DNA from: Adiantum capillus-veneris
Taxonomy: Eukaryota > Streptophyta > Polypodiopsida > Polypodiales > Pteridaceae
Assembly (NCBI GenBank): GCA_014529385.2
Contig: CM043969.1
Coordinates: 19,870,946-19,934,945 of the forward strand
DNA length: 64,000 nt
Direction: 5' to 3'
The notes beneath the pieces are model-generated. The model saw nothing but the letters and a program-made list of their open reading frames with translations. It did no database searches and was not told where the DNA came from. The position numbers were made by a program, and so were the translations under genes. Shown here one piece after another: positions 11,290 through 22,309 of the stretch (its first letter is position 1; every line of letters begins with the position of its first letter).

Positions 11290-13930
11290 TATTTTGTAGT
11301 AACAAGTGGCTCCCAGAGTGACGTCTGAATGCTTTAGCCAAGGTAATGAGGTTTTGGCCATAATGTTCAACAATATGGAAACACGGTTATCAAGAGATAC
11401 AAGAGAACCCTTTTACTTAGAAATCAGGACCAAAGGTCTTTGGCATGCCAGGAAGCACAACTTGTTGAAAGAGTGTTGACCATAGTTACCTTACCCGTCA
11501 CTAAGAACCCTTCCGTCAATTCTTTGTTTACATTGACGATAGTCCAAGAGACTAGTTTACCAACCTCAGGCTACTTCAACTCAGAGTGTGGTTAGGCATA
11601 GACAATATGTTCTACTACTCGGAAATATGCTCCCAAACTTTAAGGATTACCGAAGTTGCTGAGAGGTTTGAAGCTCTTGCAGTTGTCATAGGGAAAGAAA
11701 AACTAGAAGATAATTATATACCACATTGTCACGTGGGAGGTCTAAGAGATACCATGTCATGAGAGAAAAAAATATTTAGAGAATTGGCTCTGAGATATCT
11801 GTAATATTATAATGAAATCATAAAAATCAAATTTGATGAATAAAAGAGACATAGACTCAGTTTTGGTTCACATATGTACTAAGTTTTCTCTCTCCTTGTC
11901 TTGTTTTTTATCTAGATCTTCTTAATTGTCTAGATGAACTCCCAAGTGATTTTTCACAAAGGATCTTTTTCAATTATGCGGTCGGATTCAATATCCATTG
12001 GGGAGTTGAAGTGGCTCGAACTTCAAAGGGAACTAGAGACTACCTTGTTCTAAACACTTATGTAGCATGGGAGTTGTATGTTGAAGCCTAACCTGAACAT
12101 TGGACACAAGAGCCTGATAAGTTTATGGCCTATCCACAATTTTGGGTCAAGAAAAAGATCCAAGAAAGCGACGTCAAAGTACAGGGATATGTTCTTTACC
12201 TTAACCTGTGTTCGCTTTTGGACATACCAAGTCGAGAGATCATTCTTAGTAAGAAGACCCTCATGCTAAACCAAAGATACAGTTTCTGTGAAAAAGTCAT
12301 AATCAGAGTACGGAAGAAGTCAAATGGCGTAGACTCTATTGAACCAGTCCTGGGGTACATCATAGAATCAAAGTTCATAGAAAAAACACTAGGACTGGTT
12401 CAATAGAGTCTACGGACCCATTCTCAAATACAATCCTCACAATGTCACTATTATCTTTGTTGACTATGAGAAGCCCCAGATGCATTAGTTACTTTGCTCA
12501 AGCGCATGATACAATGGCAGTGAATTTGAGTAGATATTTCTACAGAGATGATATAAATGAACGGCACGCTCATATAAATTGCTTTAATGCAATACCACCA
12601 CGGATGTATCACCAGGAGAAGAATGGTACGAAAAGGAAATTTTAGTGCACAAGTTGAAGTTATAAACTTTAAAACTCAAGATGTGAACAAATATAAGGGT
12701 AGAACCTCGGTTGTAGGGACCAAGAATTGATTCATAGGGCATGTATCTTCCTAAAGACACTATGTATCGTTTTGGGATTTTACGGTTATTAAGTTTTGGT
12801 TTTGATATGACTCATACTGTTTTGAAGTCATAATATTTGAGTTTGGATCTTAGGTTTTATCATTCTAACTAACTTGAGAGATGGGGTGTGTGTGTAGTTG
12901 ACTGACATCTTATCTTGAGGGATATGGGCGAATATACTCTCCCGTATTATGGTGGAAGAGAATCTTCAAACAAGAGTGGAAGTGCAATGGCTTGTCACTA
13001 CCACACATAATGGAAAAGATAAGAAAAGGTTATTGTCCACGGATTGTATTGTACCTAATACATTCTGAGTTTGGTACCACTACGTTGCAAGAAACCTCGA
13101 GTTTAGACCACCTAGAAAAAAATCCTTGCCCATTGGAAGTATCGAAAAGATCCAATCCAAGTTATAAAAGGAGATCATTGTCACTAACCAAGTGTTTTAC
13201 ATAAATGTTTATGAACTTACCTTGAGACCGACAACGGAAACATGGATAGCTAGGAATATACTTCCCTTAGTAATGCCTACGGGATGTTTCAACATTGTCA
13301 TGTTCAATGTATGAGGCAATCAATGCCAGACCAATGACCAACATTCCTTTAGCCCGATACCTTGGAAGTTGTTTTTTAACTTGTTTAGAAAGTCCATAAT
13401 CCACAATCCTCACCATGTAAAAGTTTTATACAATGCCTATAACAAACCCCGGTGCCTTGCAGATTGTGCAAATATGCACAACTCTGATGGGTGAGACACA
13501 CCGGATGGGTTTCCAAAAGAATTTGCTTACTTCGATGACTACTTCGGTTACAAGAAGGCAATAGTTCACAGCAAAATGAGAGTACTTGTAACTAATCGAT
13601 CTCTTACCCAACAATGGTATGATTCACACGCTAATGAGAAAATGTTTCAACCAAAGATCAAAAAAGATTATTGGGATCACCTGTCTGATATACTCAAAGA
13701 ATGTGATAGCTATGTCCATTGGTGGAGGGATGTCACAATGGCTACTATCAGGTGCCTTATGTCAACGCTATTACGACTTATTAGAAACTTTCAAGGCACT
13801 TTGTAGACTTTTTGGAACCCCAAACTTTTGTGATATAGAAATTGGTTATATTTATTCGTTATTCTTTCTCCTTCTCTATCTCTTATCTTATTCTCAATCG
13901 TCTAATTTTATCTCACTTAAAGGACTTCGA
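11290..13930 (+). pseudogene. Decayed coding region between PBS and gag-like start, unrecognised
   Basis: Translating on the plus strand gives broken but protein-like segments. Examples are 11296-11450 (SECFSQGNEVLAIMFNN), 12125-12406 (93 aa) and about 13480-13806, which includes KMFQPKIKKDYWDHL and YVHWWRDVTMATIR. I do not recognise the product. Its place is after an LTR and PBS and before a possible gag start near 13989. That resembles elements carrying an extra ORF upstream of gag, such as the Ogre/Tat group, but homology is not shown. Stops and frameshifts are frequent. Confidence 0.4.
12328..12414. repeat. Perfect 24-bp inverted repeat with 39-nt loop
   Basis: The arms 12328-12351 and 12391-12414 are exact reverse complements (CGTAGACTCTATTGAACCAG...). 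A transcript of either strand would fold into a 24-bp hairpin. It lies in the 3' part of the 93-aa open stretch, so the second arm may be a foldback copy of the first. Confidence 0.93.
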
Positions 13931-13988
13931 GCGGTCTAGAATATTGTACTAAGTGTGACCTTGGTTGATATGGTGCAGTAAGTTATCA

Positions 13989-14155
13989 TGCCTTCTAGAG
14001 AAAATACTGCTACTGATAACGCAAATGCGTCTATTTCTCTTCAACACACCATCATTGATAGAGACATTGGTGCTATGCTTCAAAAGTCTCAAAGGCTAGA
14101 AACTTCAGCGGGAAGGCAAAGATATAGGCAAAGTTCTTGAAGATTGGATTGAGCG
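13989..14155 (+). pseudogene. Possible gag N-terminus, truncated by copia insertion
   Basis: An ATG at 13989 opens about 40 codons. After a frameshift, GKDIGKVLEDWIERI reads on to 14155, where the LTR of the small copia element begins. The style resembles gag starts, but I cannot assign a family. Confidence 0.35.
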
Positions 14156-14420
14156 TATTAGGTTTAATGGCCATGTGGCCGATTGCCCATCACTAATTGC
14201 TACTAACCCTAAGTGTATAGCTATACACTTGTGTGACCACTAACACTAAGTAGAGTGTGTATTGTGCCTAAGTGCATAAGATAGAGAAGAAAGAAAGGGG
14301 GCACACAGTGTGTCGGCTCTCCCCCTCCAACCTGTATGTGTGTGGCTATGGTGGTGTGTGTGTGAGTGTGTGTGCGTATTCATCTTCCTCTTCCGCTATG
14401 CTCCCAGCTCCTCTCCTTCA
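14156..14420 (+). repeat. 5' LTR of the deleted copia
   Basis: It is 265 bp, colinear with 15459-15720, and starts TATTAGG where the right copy has TGTTAGG. The TG terminus is mutated to TA. It contains a short TG-rich stretch at about 14337-14376. Confidence 0.88.
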
Positions 14421-14422
14421 TC

Positions 14423-14434
14423 TGGTATCAAAGC
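14423..14434 (+). other. Primer-binding site of the deleted copia
   Basis: TGGTATCAAAGC, two bases after the LTR end, is one mismatch from the complement of initiator tRNA-Met. Confidence 0.85.
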
Positions 14435-15067
14435 TGTTTTATTCCCGAAATCGCTTCCGTGTGCACACTTTCGAGAGCAAGCAGGGTTCCGACTTCGGCA
14501 TCGATAAGTTCAGCATTCTGAGAGTGTTTCCAGTAGGTGTCTTGAGGTTTTAGCCCCCTTCTTTTGGAGCCATTCGTACCATCAGAAACCTCAATCGAGC
14601 TACGGTTTAGGAACTGCATTTCTCAGCTCTCTTTTGGTAGTTTGTGCTACAAAGATTCCATAGCCATTACAGGTACAACTGTTGTAGTCTCTTCCATCTA
14701 CGAGCGCTACGGCTCATTTAGGAGTGTGTAGCCTCTTTCGGAGTGGCCTCACACACACATATGGAGTGGGAGTTTGACGGCATTGTGTTCTTCGACTAAA
14801 GGTACAGATACAGGTACAGGTACATAGAGCGGCTTGGTTAGCTTCCTCTGTGCTTCTCGACCTCGATTTTGGCTTCGGCTAGGCATCGACATTGACTCAC
14901 AGGCTACAAGTTTCAGTGCTTGCGATATTCTGGTTCCAGTGGGAGCAGTTTTTTAATGCGTACATGCATATGTTGGCACTGTTGACAGTTGTAAATCAAC
15001 AACAGGTTGGATTTACACATTTGTTGGTTATGCTATTTCTTGAAGATCCATTCTTCAAGACTGTACA

Positions 15068-15403
15068 TCCATTTCTACCACAAAGGCAAAGTATGTTGCA
15101 TTGAGTGAGGGATGCAAAAAAGCTATTTAGCTTGCTTGCCTAGTGAAAGATCTTGGATTGGAACAGTGTACACCACTTCTTCATTGTGATAGTCAGAGTG
15201 CTATTGTCTTGGCTCACAATCTAGTGTTTCATTTCAAAACGAAACACATTGATGTGCGTTATCACTTCAGCCGTGAATGCCTGACAAACAAGAGCCTTGA
15301 TTTAGTGAAGATTCCTACGTCAGAGAACACAGCGGATGCACTCACTAAAAGTCTCTCCAGCCATCAGTGTCAGCACTGTCGTGAGTTGATGGGCATTGGG
15401 TGA
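15068..15403 (+). pseudogene. Copia RNase H C-terminus
   Basis: The frame reads TTKAKYVALSEG, then a TAG stop where Trp is expected. It continues as LACLVKDLGL, HCDSQSAIVLAHN and TKHIDVRYHF to the normal copia end, TADALTKSLS and the stop. The catalytic DSQSA motif and TKHID block are clear. The upstream pol is missing; the junction with leader-type DNA lies just before 15068. Confidence 0.9.
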
Positions 15404-15458
15404 AGCGTGGTTCTCTTCCATTCCTATGGTCTCCCACATTGGCCATCAAGTGGGAGAA

Positions 15459-15720
15459 TGTTAGGTTTAATGGCCATGTGGCCGACCGCCCATCACTAAC
15501 TACTACTAATCTTAAGTGTACAACTATACACTTGTGTGAGCCACTAACACTAAGTAGAGTGTATTGTGCCTAAGTGCATAAGATAGAGAAGAAAGAAAAG
15601 GGGCACAGAATGTGTGGCGGCTCTCCCCCTCCAACATGTCTGTAGCTATGGTGGTGTGTGTATGTGTGTGTGTGCGTATTCATCTTCCTCTTCCACTGTG
15701 CTCCCGGCTCCTCTCCTTCA
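15459..15720 (+). repeat. 3' LTR of the deleted copia
   Basis: It is 262 bp, starts TGTTAGG directly after the purine tract and ends TTCA. It differs from the left LTR by scattered substitutions and small indels, which indicates an old insertion. Confidence 0.88.
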
Positions 15721-15824
15721 GAAGGTGGGCCGAGCGAGGGGGGGTGAGCGGGGACGGAGGGACCCGCTTTAATTTTAAAAAAAATTGCACCCTAACTTAC
15801 TTTTGGGTGGCCCTAGTGAGAAAA

Positions 15825-15831
<7 letters not shown>

Positions 15832-15865
<34 letters not shown>

Positions 15866-15866
15866 A
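15832..15866. repeat. (CT)n microsatellite
   Basis: About 17 CT units just downstream of the small copia element, following a CCCCCC run. Confidence 0.95.
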
Positions 15867-15904
15867 GAGAATTAGTGATGGCCCCATGCTTTCTAGTTAT
15901 AGGT

Positions 15905-16240
15905 TGTCATGTGTGATACCTAAATACTTGACAGTTATCCCACCAAAGCTTTGCATTTTATGACTCCACATGAGGCATGGCATGATAAAAACCCACCTAT
16001 TGATCACTTGTGTGCTTTTGGTTGCTTGGCTTATGCTATATTGCCACAACAATAATAAAAAAAGGGTGATAAGACTACCAAATCCATCTTCATTCGCTGT
16101 AGTGATGAGAGCAAGGATTAATGTATTATATCATCCACCATTGAAAATCTTAACTTCTCAAGATGTTATTTTTGTGGAAGATGCAGTTCTATCATGTACT
16201 AAAAACACAAATGTAAATTCACATGACATTTAAGATACCT
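15905..16240 (+). pseudogene. Copia integrase C-terminal relic
   Basis: Plus-strand frames give TPHEAWH, PPIDHLCAFGCLAYA and, after a frameshift, DVIFVEDAV. These are typical of the region after the copia integrase core. Stops and frameshifts abound. No LTR of this element was found nearby. It is separate from the deleted copia because it lies outside the right LTR. Confidence 0.75.
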
Positions 16241-16443
16241 TGTTGCCTCTTTAACCTGGTGGAAATACAACTATAAGTCCAAATGAGGTAAATGTTTAGT
16301 CTACCCAAGTCTATTTTTATGTAGATGTAAACAATGCACTTGATGAGGAAAGTGCTAAAAATGAGGAAGCTATAGGTATGCCAAAATGGCCAATGCATAC
16401 TTTGCATCTTTGTCTAGTCGTACTCGTTTGGCTTCTCATCATT

Positions 16444-16445
<2 letters not shown>

Positions 16446-16491
<46 letters not shown>
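16446..16491. repeat. (GA)n microsatellite
   Basis: About 23 GA units. Confidence 0.95.
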
Positions 16492-16494
<3 letters not shown>

Positions 16495-16499
16495 CTTGG

Positions 16500-16743
16500 T
16501 AGGTCACCCAACTAGTATTGTTCTTGTTTATGCAAACATAAAAGCTGTCAGGTTTCCACAAATTGGTCTATCCATCTAGACCCCAAAGCCTTGAGATGTT
16601 AGGTACCTCTAAAGTAGCAAATTTATGCAAGTCTTACAACTAGACATCATTCAAACATGAGATTAAGTTCAACTATCAATCAAAGCTACTACAAAGGATT
16701 TCAGCTGCATTTTCAGGTCTAAAAGATTCGTTGTTAGTTTTTG

Positions 16744-16782
<39 letters not shown>

Positions 16783-18090
16783 ACCGCAACAGCATATGGT
16801 GCACTTTTACCTTTAGTTTTCTAACACTGAAGAGCCATAGGAGGTGCCCCACAATCATGTACACATTCTATATTCATTGTGGGGATAAAACTATTCTCTG
16901 GGCTTCACTTTTGCAAGTACTCATGTGAAGATTAGCTCATAGCAATATAGAGGCTTGCCTCTCATCACATCAATTTGCATTCTAGATAGAACCACCCTCC
17001 CAACAGTTTTTGGAGGCTCTTTTTTCTACAATAGCTCTACCAAAATTTTCCTACAATCCTAGCATGATCTTTTGCCTCTTCTCTTGTAGACACCATAGGT
17101 GCAAGGAGGGGTACAAAAGAGCGGACACAAGGCAAAGGAGCAATGTTTGACCAAGCCACCACAAACATCAACACCCTCCACCAGCGACACCCACCTCTGA
17201 GCTTCATCTTGAACAAACGGACACCTTGTATTACATAGATAAAAATGAGTTCTCGAGACATGAAGCTATGGTAATCATCACAAAATTGTCAAGGATCATG
17301 AAGTTAGAAAATACTCACAAGGTAGGCTAAGCACTCAAAACTTGGGCATTGCATGAACTAATCCTCGAGCACCATATCTAACGGTAGCATTTCGAGCTGC
17401 AAAATTACTATTATATACCACCACTTTGCTTAGAACCTAGAGACCAGGTGATAAAGAAGATAACACAATACATTATCTTTTAGATGATGCGGACCCAAAG
17501 GAGATGCACTCGGAGAAGCTGTGGCATCAAGAGATCAAGATGCCCCTTGGCTCCACACTCAACATTTTGAATGTTGAGTCCTCCCTAATACAAAAATCTT
17601 GGGAGTTTATATGAAAATGAGTCCACTTTGAGGCCCACCAAAGGTAGGGCAATGCAGTGGGATTTTGCAATGACATTCATGTAGCTCATAAAGCATGCAA
17701 TGGAGAAAGTCACAAGGGAGGATAGTACGTCTAATATAGAGCATCATTGCCATATTTAGGAAGAACACTAACCCAACACGGCACACCGGAGGTAGGGCAC
17801 TGCAGTTCAATAACATTCATATAAAACCTGATATGTGGAAGGCCTTAGGAGCCTGACCCAGAATACTCCAGACCAGCATACAAAGACAAGACCCTACTTG
17901 ACAAACTCCGCAATCCAACATCTTTTGATATTTGTAAATATAATGCCTCGTATATTCCAATCATGGACGGACAGAGAACCATGCTGCCTTCACCTTATAA
18001 AAATAATAGCATTTATCTGAGACTTCCATTTGATAAGACAAATGCCATGATCAAGTGCAATTGTGTGCACTCGCATTGAAGCAGGGCGCG

Positions 18091-18125
<35 letters not shown>

Positions 18126-18300
18126 AATTTTTTTCTTCTAAGTAAATACAAAGAAAAAAGAATAAAGAGAATTGATTGGCTCTAATAAAATCCCCATCAC
18201 TACCCTAGAACAAGAACTTGGCAGTTCCCTTCTTCATTAAGGGGGGTGAGGGGAAATGTATGTGATCCGCAACACATGCATGTGGATGTATATGCTTCTG
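16500..18300. other. No gene recognised
   Basis: The stretch holds (GA)n runs at 16746-16781 and 18094-18122 and unassigned AT-rich DNA. Open frames are at most 74 codons and none resembles a known family. The last part is presumably the 3' flank of the LOG gene. Confidence 0.6.
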
Positions 18301-18324
18301 TACATGTTTCTGCCATGAATGACC

Positions 18325-21032
18325 TTATCGTAAATCACTGCCAGTAGTATAGCCCAGCTTTTCCATCTCCCAACTCTGTCTCGGTGCCACCTTGTCGTGA
18401 ATCGGCTCAAATTCCTGCACACACACATTTTAAGTTATTTGCAACATTCTGATTGAGCACGCATATCTCACAAATGGGTGCATGTTTTAGGACCAAACAA
18501 CAAAGTTTATGAAACACATGCAAGCATGGAACTTGAAGGTGAGCACCCCTAATACAAGAAATGAAATGAAAATGAAATGTTATATTAAAGTCTTCAAAAG
18601 ACCAAAATGACCTACGAGACCCAAAAAGTTCAATCTCGGCAGAATTGATAAAGTGTCTGGAAGAAACTAAGAGAAACTAAAACTGAAAGTCATTAAAAAA
18701 AAAGGGTCAATTCCCCTTGAGCATTAATGATATTAGTATGACTAAATTCGCGTCACACAACTCCCTTTTTCTTTCTAGCAATATCAATGGGACATCTCCT
18801 GAAATGTAGAACCTCCACTGCTACTCACCTTTCTCCCAAGATTACAATACAAAGATTAAGGAGAGTGTAACAAATGAAAATTCTCCCTTTTCTTTGGGTG
18901 CACTCGCATGTTCTCCTATCATATGAAGAGGAGGAGCTAGTTGAAAGCCCTAGCGATTTCTAACTCAACTTCTAAGTACCTAGTAACCCTCATTGCTCTT
19001 CTCATGAGAAGGAAGATGAGCAAAATAAACTGATAACACTAAGGACCCACTCAACCCTCTTTTTGGCCTTTTCGGGGCGTAAGAAACTGACAATGGCAAT
19101 AATCCTCATTATTTGCACTTCGTATGGTGGTCATTCATTCATGCAGTGTCTCGACAATCTAGATCTGCGTTTCCTGAACTGATTTTTGCCTCATTATCAA
19201 CTTCATGTGGCCACTATCCGAATAGCAAAGAATTTGAAATTTCAACTTTCAAAAGCAATTGGGTGATTAGATTGCATAAGTGCAACACCTATACTATTTC
19301 CACTAGCATGGTTCAACTTTGCTGTTTTCCACACATACCTCCATCTTGCGAATGACCTCGCGAGCACTAGGGGCAGACACAATTATATGCCGAGCTGAAG
19401 GCTTGATAAAGCCTTCTTCAACACCTTTATCAAACAATGCAAGAAGTGCATTGTAGTATCCCTCCACATTCAAAAGGCCAACCTGCAGAGTAGCCAAAAA
19501 GTGAGACTACTTCTACTGAAAAGTAGAGCACTAAGACTTGAAAAAAAGATGCGAATGAAAATCATGCGATCATGACCAGCAAGCAACATACCGGCTTATC
19601 GTGTATCCCAAGCTGAGACCAAGTTGTCATTTCAAGTAGCTCTTCAAGAGTTCCATAACCACCTGCTCAAACATTCAAGAGTTTGGAAAAACAGCCATAT
19701 ATATGCCCAAAAATCTGTCCTCTCACAATCTTACTGACCTGGTAGAGCTATGAATGCATCCGCATGCCGTGCCATTTCTGCCTTGCGTTGATGCATATCT
19801 GTAACAACTCGTAACTCTCCCACCGTTTGGCCGGATATCTACACGAGCATAGCATTTCTCGCTACTCAATTTCGATTGTCAGGAAATAGCAGTCATAAAC
19901 ACATACACGGGAAATTCTAAAGAGAGCCTAAGGCCAATTTCAATGTCTGCCAATCTACTTCTAGGACTCGAGTAACGATTTATCCAGGATGTTTGTATTT
20001 AAGTTGCTACATAGAGGCAAGATTTATACAGACATATCAAAGGAAATACACATTATGCATATATGTAACAAGTTCGATATGTGATGAATGAAAATACATC
20101 TGGTGTGGATTGAGTGCATACAAAAATCCATGCAGGTGATTAAAAAGTAAGACTCATATAAAGAAGTTACCTCGGAACGCATCAGTGCTTTTGGAATCAC
20201 CCTGTCAATCACAGAAAAACAATTCATATTGCCATACTTTGTCGAAAAAGAGCAAAAACATAACCTACAGGGGCTCAAGTGAGTGAGCCACCATGAAGTG
20301 CAAAACTATGACCTACGCTGTAGCTTCTTTGTGATTGAAACCTTTGGAAAAAGGTCTCACTATATGATCCAGCAAGGAGTGCAGGGGATGAGAATTTTAA
20401 GAAAACCAGAGCTGGCAAGGGGACTCACCCAATCACATGGCATCCACCGTCATAAACTGTTTTTGATACAAGTCCCATCAGGCCTACACTTCCACCTCCA
20501 TAGATAAGGTTGATCTTCTTCTCCACCTGCATGTACAAGAACATTAAAAAAACAACAGTTTTATGTTGGCCCCAACAATTGAGCAGACTAGCTTGCTTGA
20601 TCTGCCTGTCACTTGTAATCTCATCATGGTACTCATACCTCATGCAGAACAGACTAGGAACAAAGTCTATGATAGCTAAGTAATTATTAACGAGCTTAAT
20701 CTCAGCTTATGCATGTGCATAGTTTCCAATGCAGAGTGTGGCTCGATATAGTTTGCATGTTTGCGCGCCTATCCGTTCTGGGGTAGAGGGATTGACTGGA
20801 AGCGTAAGGGAGCAAATCTGAAGGTAAGCCTTACGAGCAAAATGCAAAATGTTGCTCTCGCTCTCGCTCTCTCTCTCTCTCTCTCATACACATACACACA
20901 CACACGAAGATACATTTTGCTTACCAACTCCTTGCCCAGCTCAAGAGCAGCGTCGCTGTAGGCAGGTTTACTGCCGCTGTTGCTCCCGCAGAAAACGCAA
21001 ATCCTCTTGAATTTGGGCTTTGCAGGCTCCAT
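18325..21032 (-). CDS. LOG: Cytokinin riboside 5'-monophosphate phosphoribohydrolase (LOG), 7 exons
   Basis: The enzyme hydrolyses cytokinin riboside monophosphates to the active free base and ribose 5-phosphate, in cytosol and nucleus. Exons on the minus strand are 21032-20925, 20526-20429, 20201-20171, 19838-19739, 19662-19592, 19482-19339 and 18414-18325. They join in frame to 642 nt, or 213 residues plus TAA, close to the usual ~215. All six introns are GT-AG. Key blocks are [12 protein letters not shown] near residue 9, [13 protein letters not shown] near 42, and [24 protein letters not shown], which continues across an exon junction as GYGTLEE (the PGGxGTxxE signature). The C-terminus is [14 protein letters not shown]. 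No stop, frameshift or missing signature residue is seen. Start chosen because [16 protein letters not shown] matches LOG N-termini. The symbol names the family; the paralogue is not resolved. Confidence 0.96.
18415..19338 (-). other. LOG intron 6 with repeat-derived segment
   Basis: At 924 bp this is the longest intron of the gene. Within it, 18558-18690 resembles 38835-38965: both have GAAATGAAAT..., GTCTTCAAAAG.CCAAAATGACCTA and GTCTGGAA. This indicates a shared dispersed repeat. The splice sites are intact, so the insertion is probably tolerated. Confidence 0.7.
20863..20906. repeat. (CT)n/(CA)n microsatellite in LOG intron 1
   Basis: A CT run followed by a CA run, about 20 bp inside the donor site of exon 1. 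The apparent extension of the exon-1 reading frame through it is read-through of the intron, not coding. Confidence 0.9.
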
Positions 21033-21200
21033 GCCTTACCGATCGAAGGAAACCATGAAAGCGGTTACAGGGGGAGTGCAAAAAAGGCGCAATAAGACAA
21101 AGCAATCAAAGAGAGAGTGAGTGTGTGTGTGTGTGTGCGCGCGCGAAGGTAACAGACGACAGCCGAGGAGGAGAAGAGAAGAGTGTGTGTGTGTGTGAGT

Positions 21201-21239
<39 letters not shown>

Positions 21240-21430
21240 GAGCTTGTGCTTGTGTGTGTGTACGTGGAGGCTATGGCTCGAACCTGGAACAGTGCAAGAT
21301 AGCGCGGATGATGAGTAGAAAGAAGGAACTCTAAGGGACTGCCCTTTCGCCGAAACTCTTTGGTCTAGAGCGATTGAACAAGGGAGTCGGGAGTCGGGAC
21401 TGCGAGTTGAGAGGCAAGGTGGGGTCATGA
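21033..21430 (-). promoter_or_regulatory. LOG 5' leader with CT/CA-rich tract
   Basis: Upstream of the ATG the sense strand has (CA)n, (CT)n and CACT repeats at 21120-21139 and 21181-21260. A long CT-rich leader is common in plant 5' UTRs. The transcription start is not visible. The extent is inferred from the TATA-like site at 21457-21466. The 130-codon minus-strand ORF here is made of repeats and is not annotated. Confidence 0.5.
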
Positions 21431-21456
21431 GCTGCCTTAATAAAAGGAGGGCAAAC

Positions 21457-21466
21457 CTTATAAAAC
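21457..21466 (-). promoter_or_regulatory. Candidate TATA box of LOG
   Basis: Minus strand GAGTTTTATAAGG lies about 430 nt upstream of the ATG. It would place the start of transcription near 21430. It is the best TATA-like match in the interval, but it is weak evidence alone. Confidence 0.4.
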
Positions 21467-21469
21467 TCT

Positions 21470-21960
21470 TTTGGTAGGCATTTTCCTTTTCAGGGTTTGT
21501 AATGCTTCAAGACTCTTTCACTATTTATGACTCCTGGCCCGCATGCATCCCCCCTTATGCTTTCCTGAGTCCTTGTTCTCCCTCTAGTGCACCATGTGTG
21601 CTTCTCCCTCTAGTGCACCATGCACATTTAATAGACGTTCGATCCGCTTTCGATAAAGGTGACCGAGTGCCATAGCCGTCGTCTCTCTGCGTACATGCCT
21701 CCCATTTAGTGAACCACCACCATTATGCCTTTTGGCGAGTCTAACAGTTGAAGATGGCTCCCGATTGGGTGCTCTTCTTGTAGGCAAACATAAAAATCGC
21801 GCCAAGGAAAGCACAAGAACCGAGGTAAAGACTTAACGAGGATAAGTGGCTATCCAAACCCAAAAACACACCAAAAGGAGGCTAAAAATGTTGCCAAGAT
21901 ACAATTGATAAGTAGTAGGAAACGATCCAAAATCTCCAGGTAGAGGCCGCATATCAAGTT
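21470..21960. other. LOG upstream region, no gene
   Basis: Non-coding interval between the LOG promoter and the G2 gypsy fragment. It includes a 26-bp direct duplication (TTCTCCCTCTAGTGCACCATG) at about 21569-21620. No family recognised. Confidence 0.5.
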
Positions 21961-22249
21961 CATTAGAGGTGGAGAACTCATAGCTTAGTTACTTGTTATA
22001 TGCCTTTTGAGTTTATGTATGGTCAAAAACATGTAACGGCAATTGAGGATGTGATTCCTACATGGAACGTACGACCTTTTGGGAGGATAGAATGACTAGG
22101 GAAGACCTTCTTGCTTTGCAAGCAAATACAACAATTAGAAAGAAGGCCTAACGATGTTGAGCTTGATGTATCCCACTTGAAAGATGCAAGGTTGAAAAGT
22201 AAAGACAGGTTTGATAAGAGGCATAGGCTTATACCAAAAGCTATTGAGG

Positions 22250-22305
22250 AAGGTGATTGGGTATTAGTGTATGATAGTAGTTTTGATAACCAGCACTCTA
22301 TAATA
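22250..22305. repeat. 56-bp direct repeat, left copy
   Basis: It starts AAGGTGATTGGGTATTAG and matches 24966-25021 with one mismatch (TAGTAG against TATTAG). It encodes the GDWVLVYDSS block of integrase, so one copy is the pre-insertion sequence and the other the duplicate. Confidence 0.95.
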
Positions 22306-22309
22306 TCCA

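Larger units (their letters stand above)
14156..15720 (+). mobile_element. Internally deleted Ty1/copia element
   Basis: Two close direct repeats, 14156-14420 and 15459-15720, are LTRs ending CTCCTCTCCTTCA. The left LTR is followed by a primer site at 14423-14434. The right LTR is preceded by the purine tract AAGTGGGAGAA at 15448-15458. The ~1 kb interior keeps a leader and the C-terminus of RNase H only; most of gag-pol is deleted. Flanks GAGCG and GAAGG are not identical, so the target duplication is decayed or the boundary slightly off. Confidence 0.88.

Noticed and set aside
20769-20924. Extension of LOG exon 1 through the microsatellite
   Set aside because: A clean donor GTAAGC at 20924 and the exact continuation in exon 2 show it is intron.
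21036-21428. 130-codon minus-strand ORF upstream of LOG
   Set aside because: It lies in the presumed leader, ends before the LOG start and is mostly Ser/Leu/Thr/His repeats from CT and CA runs.
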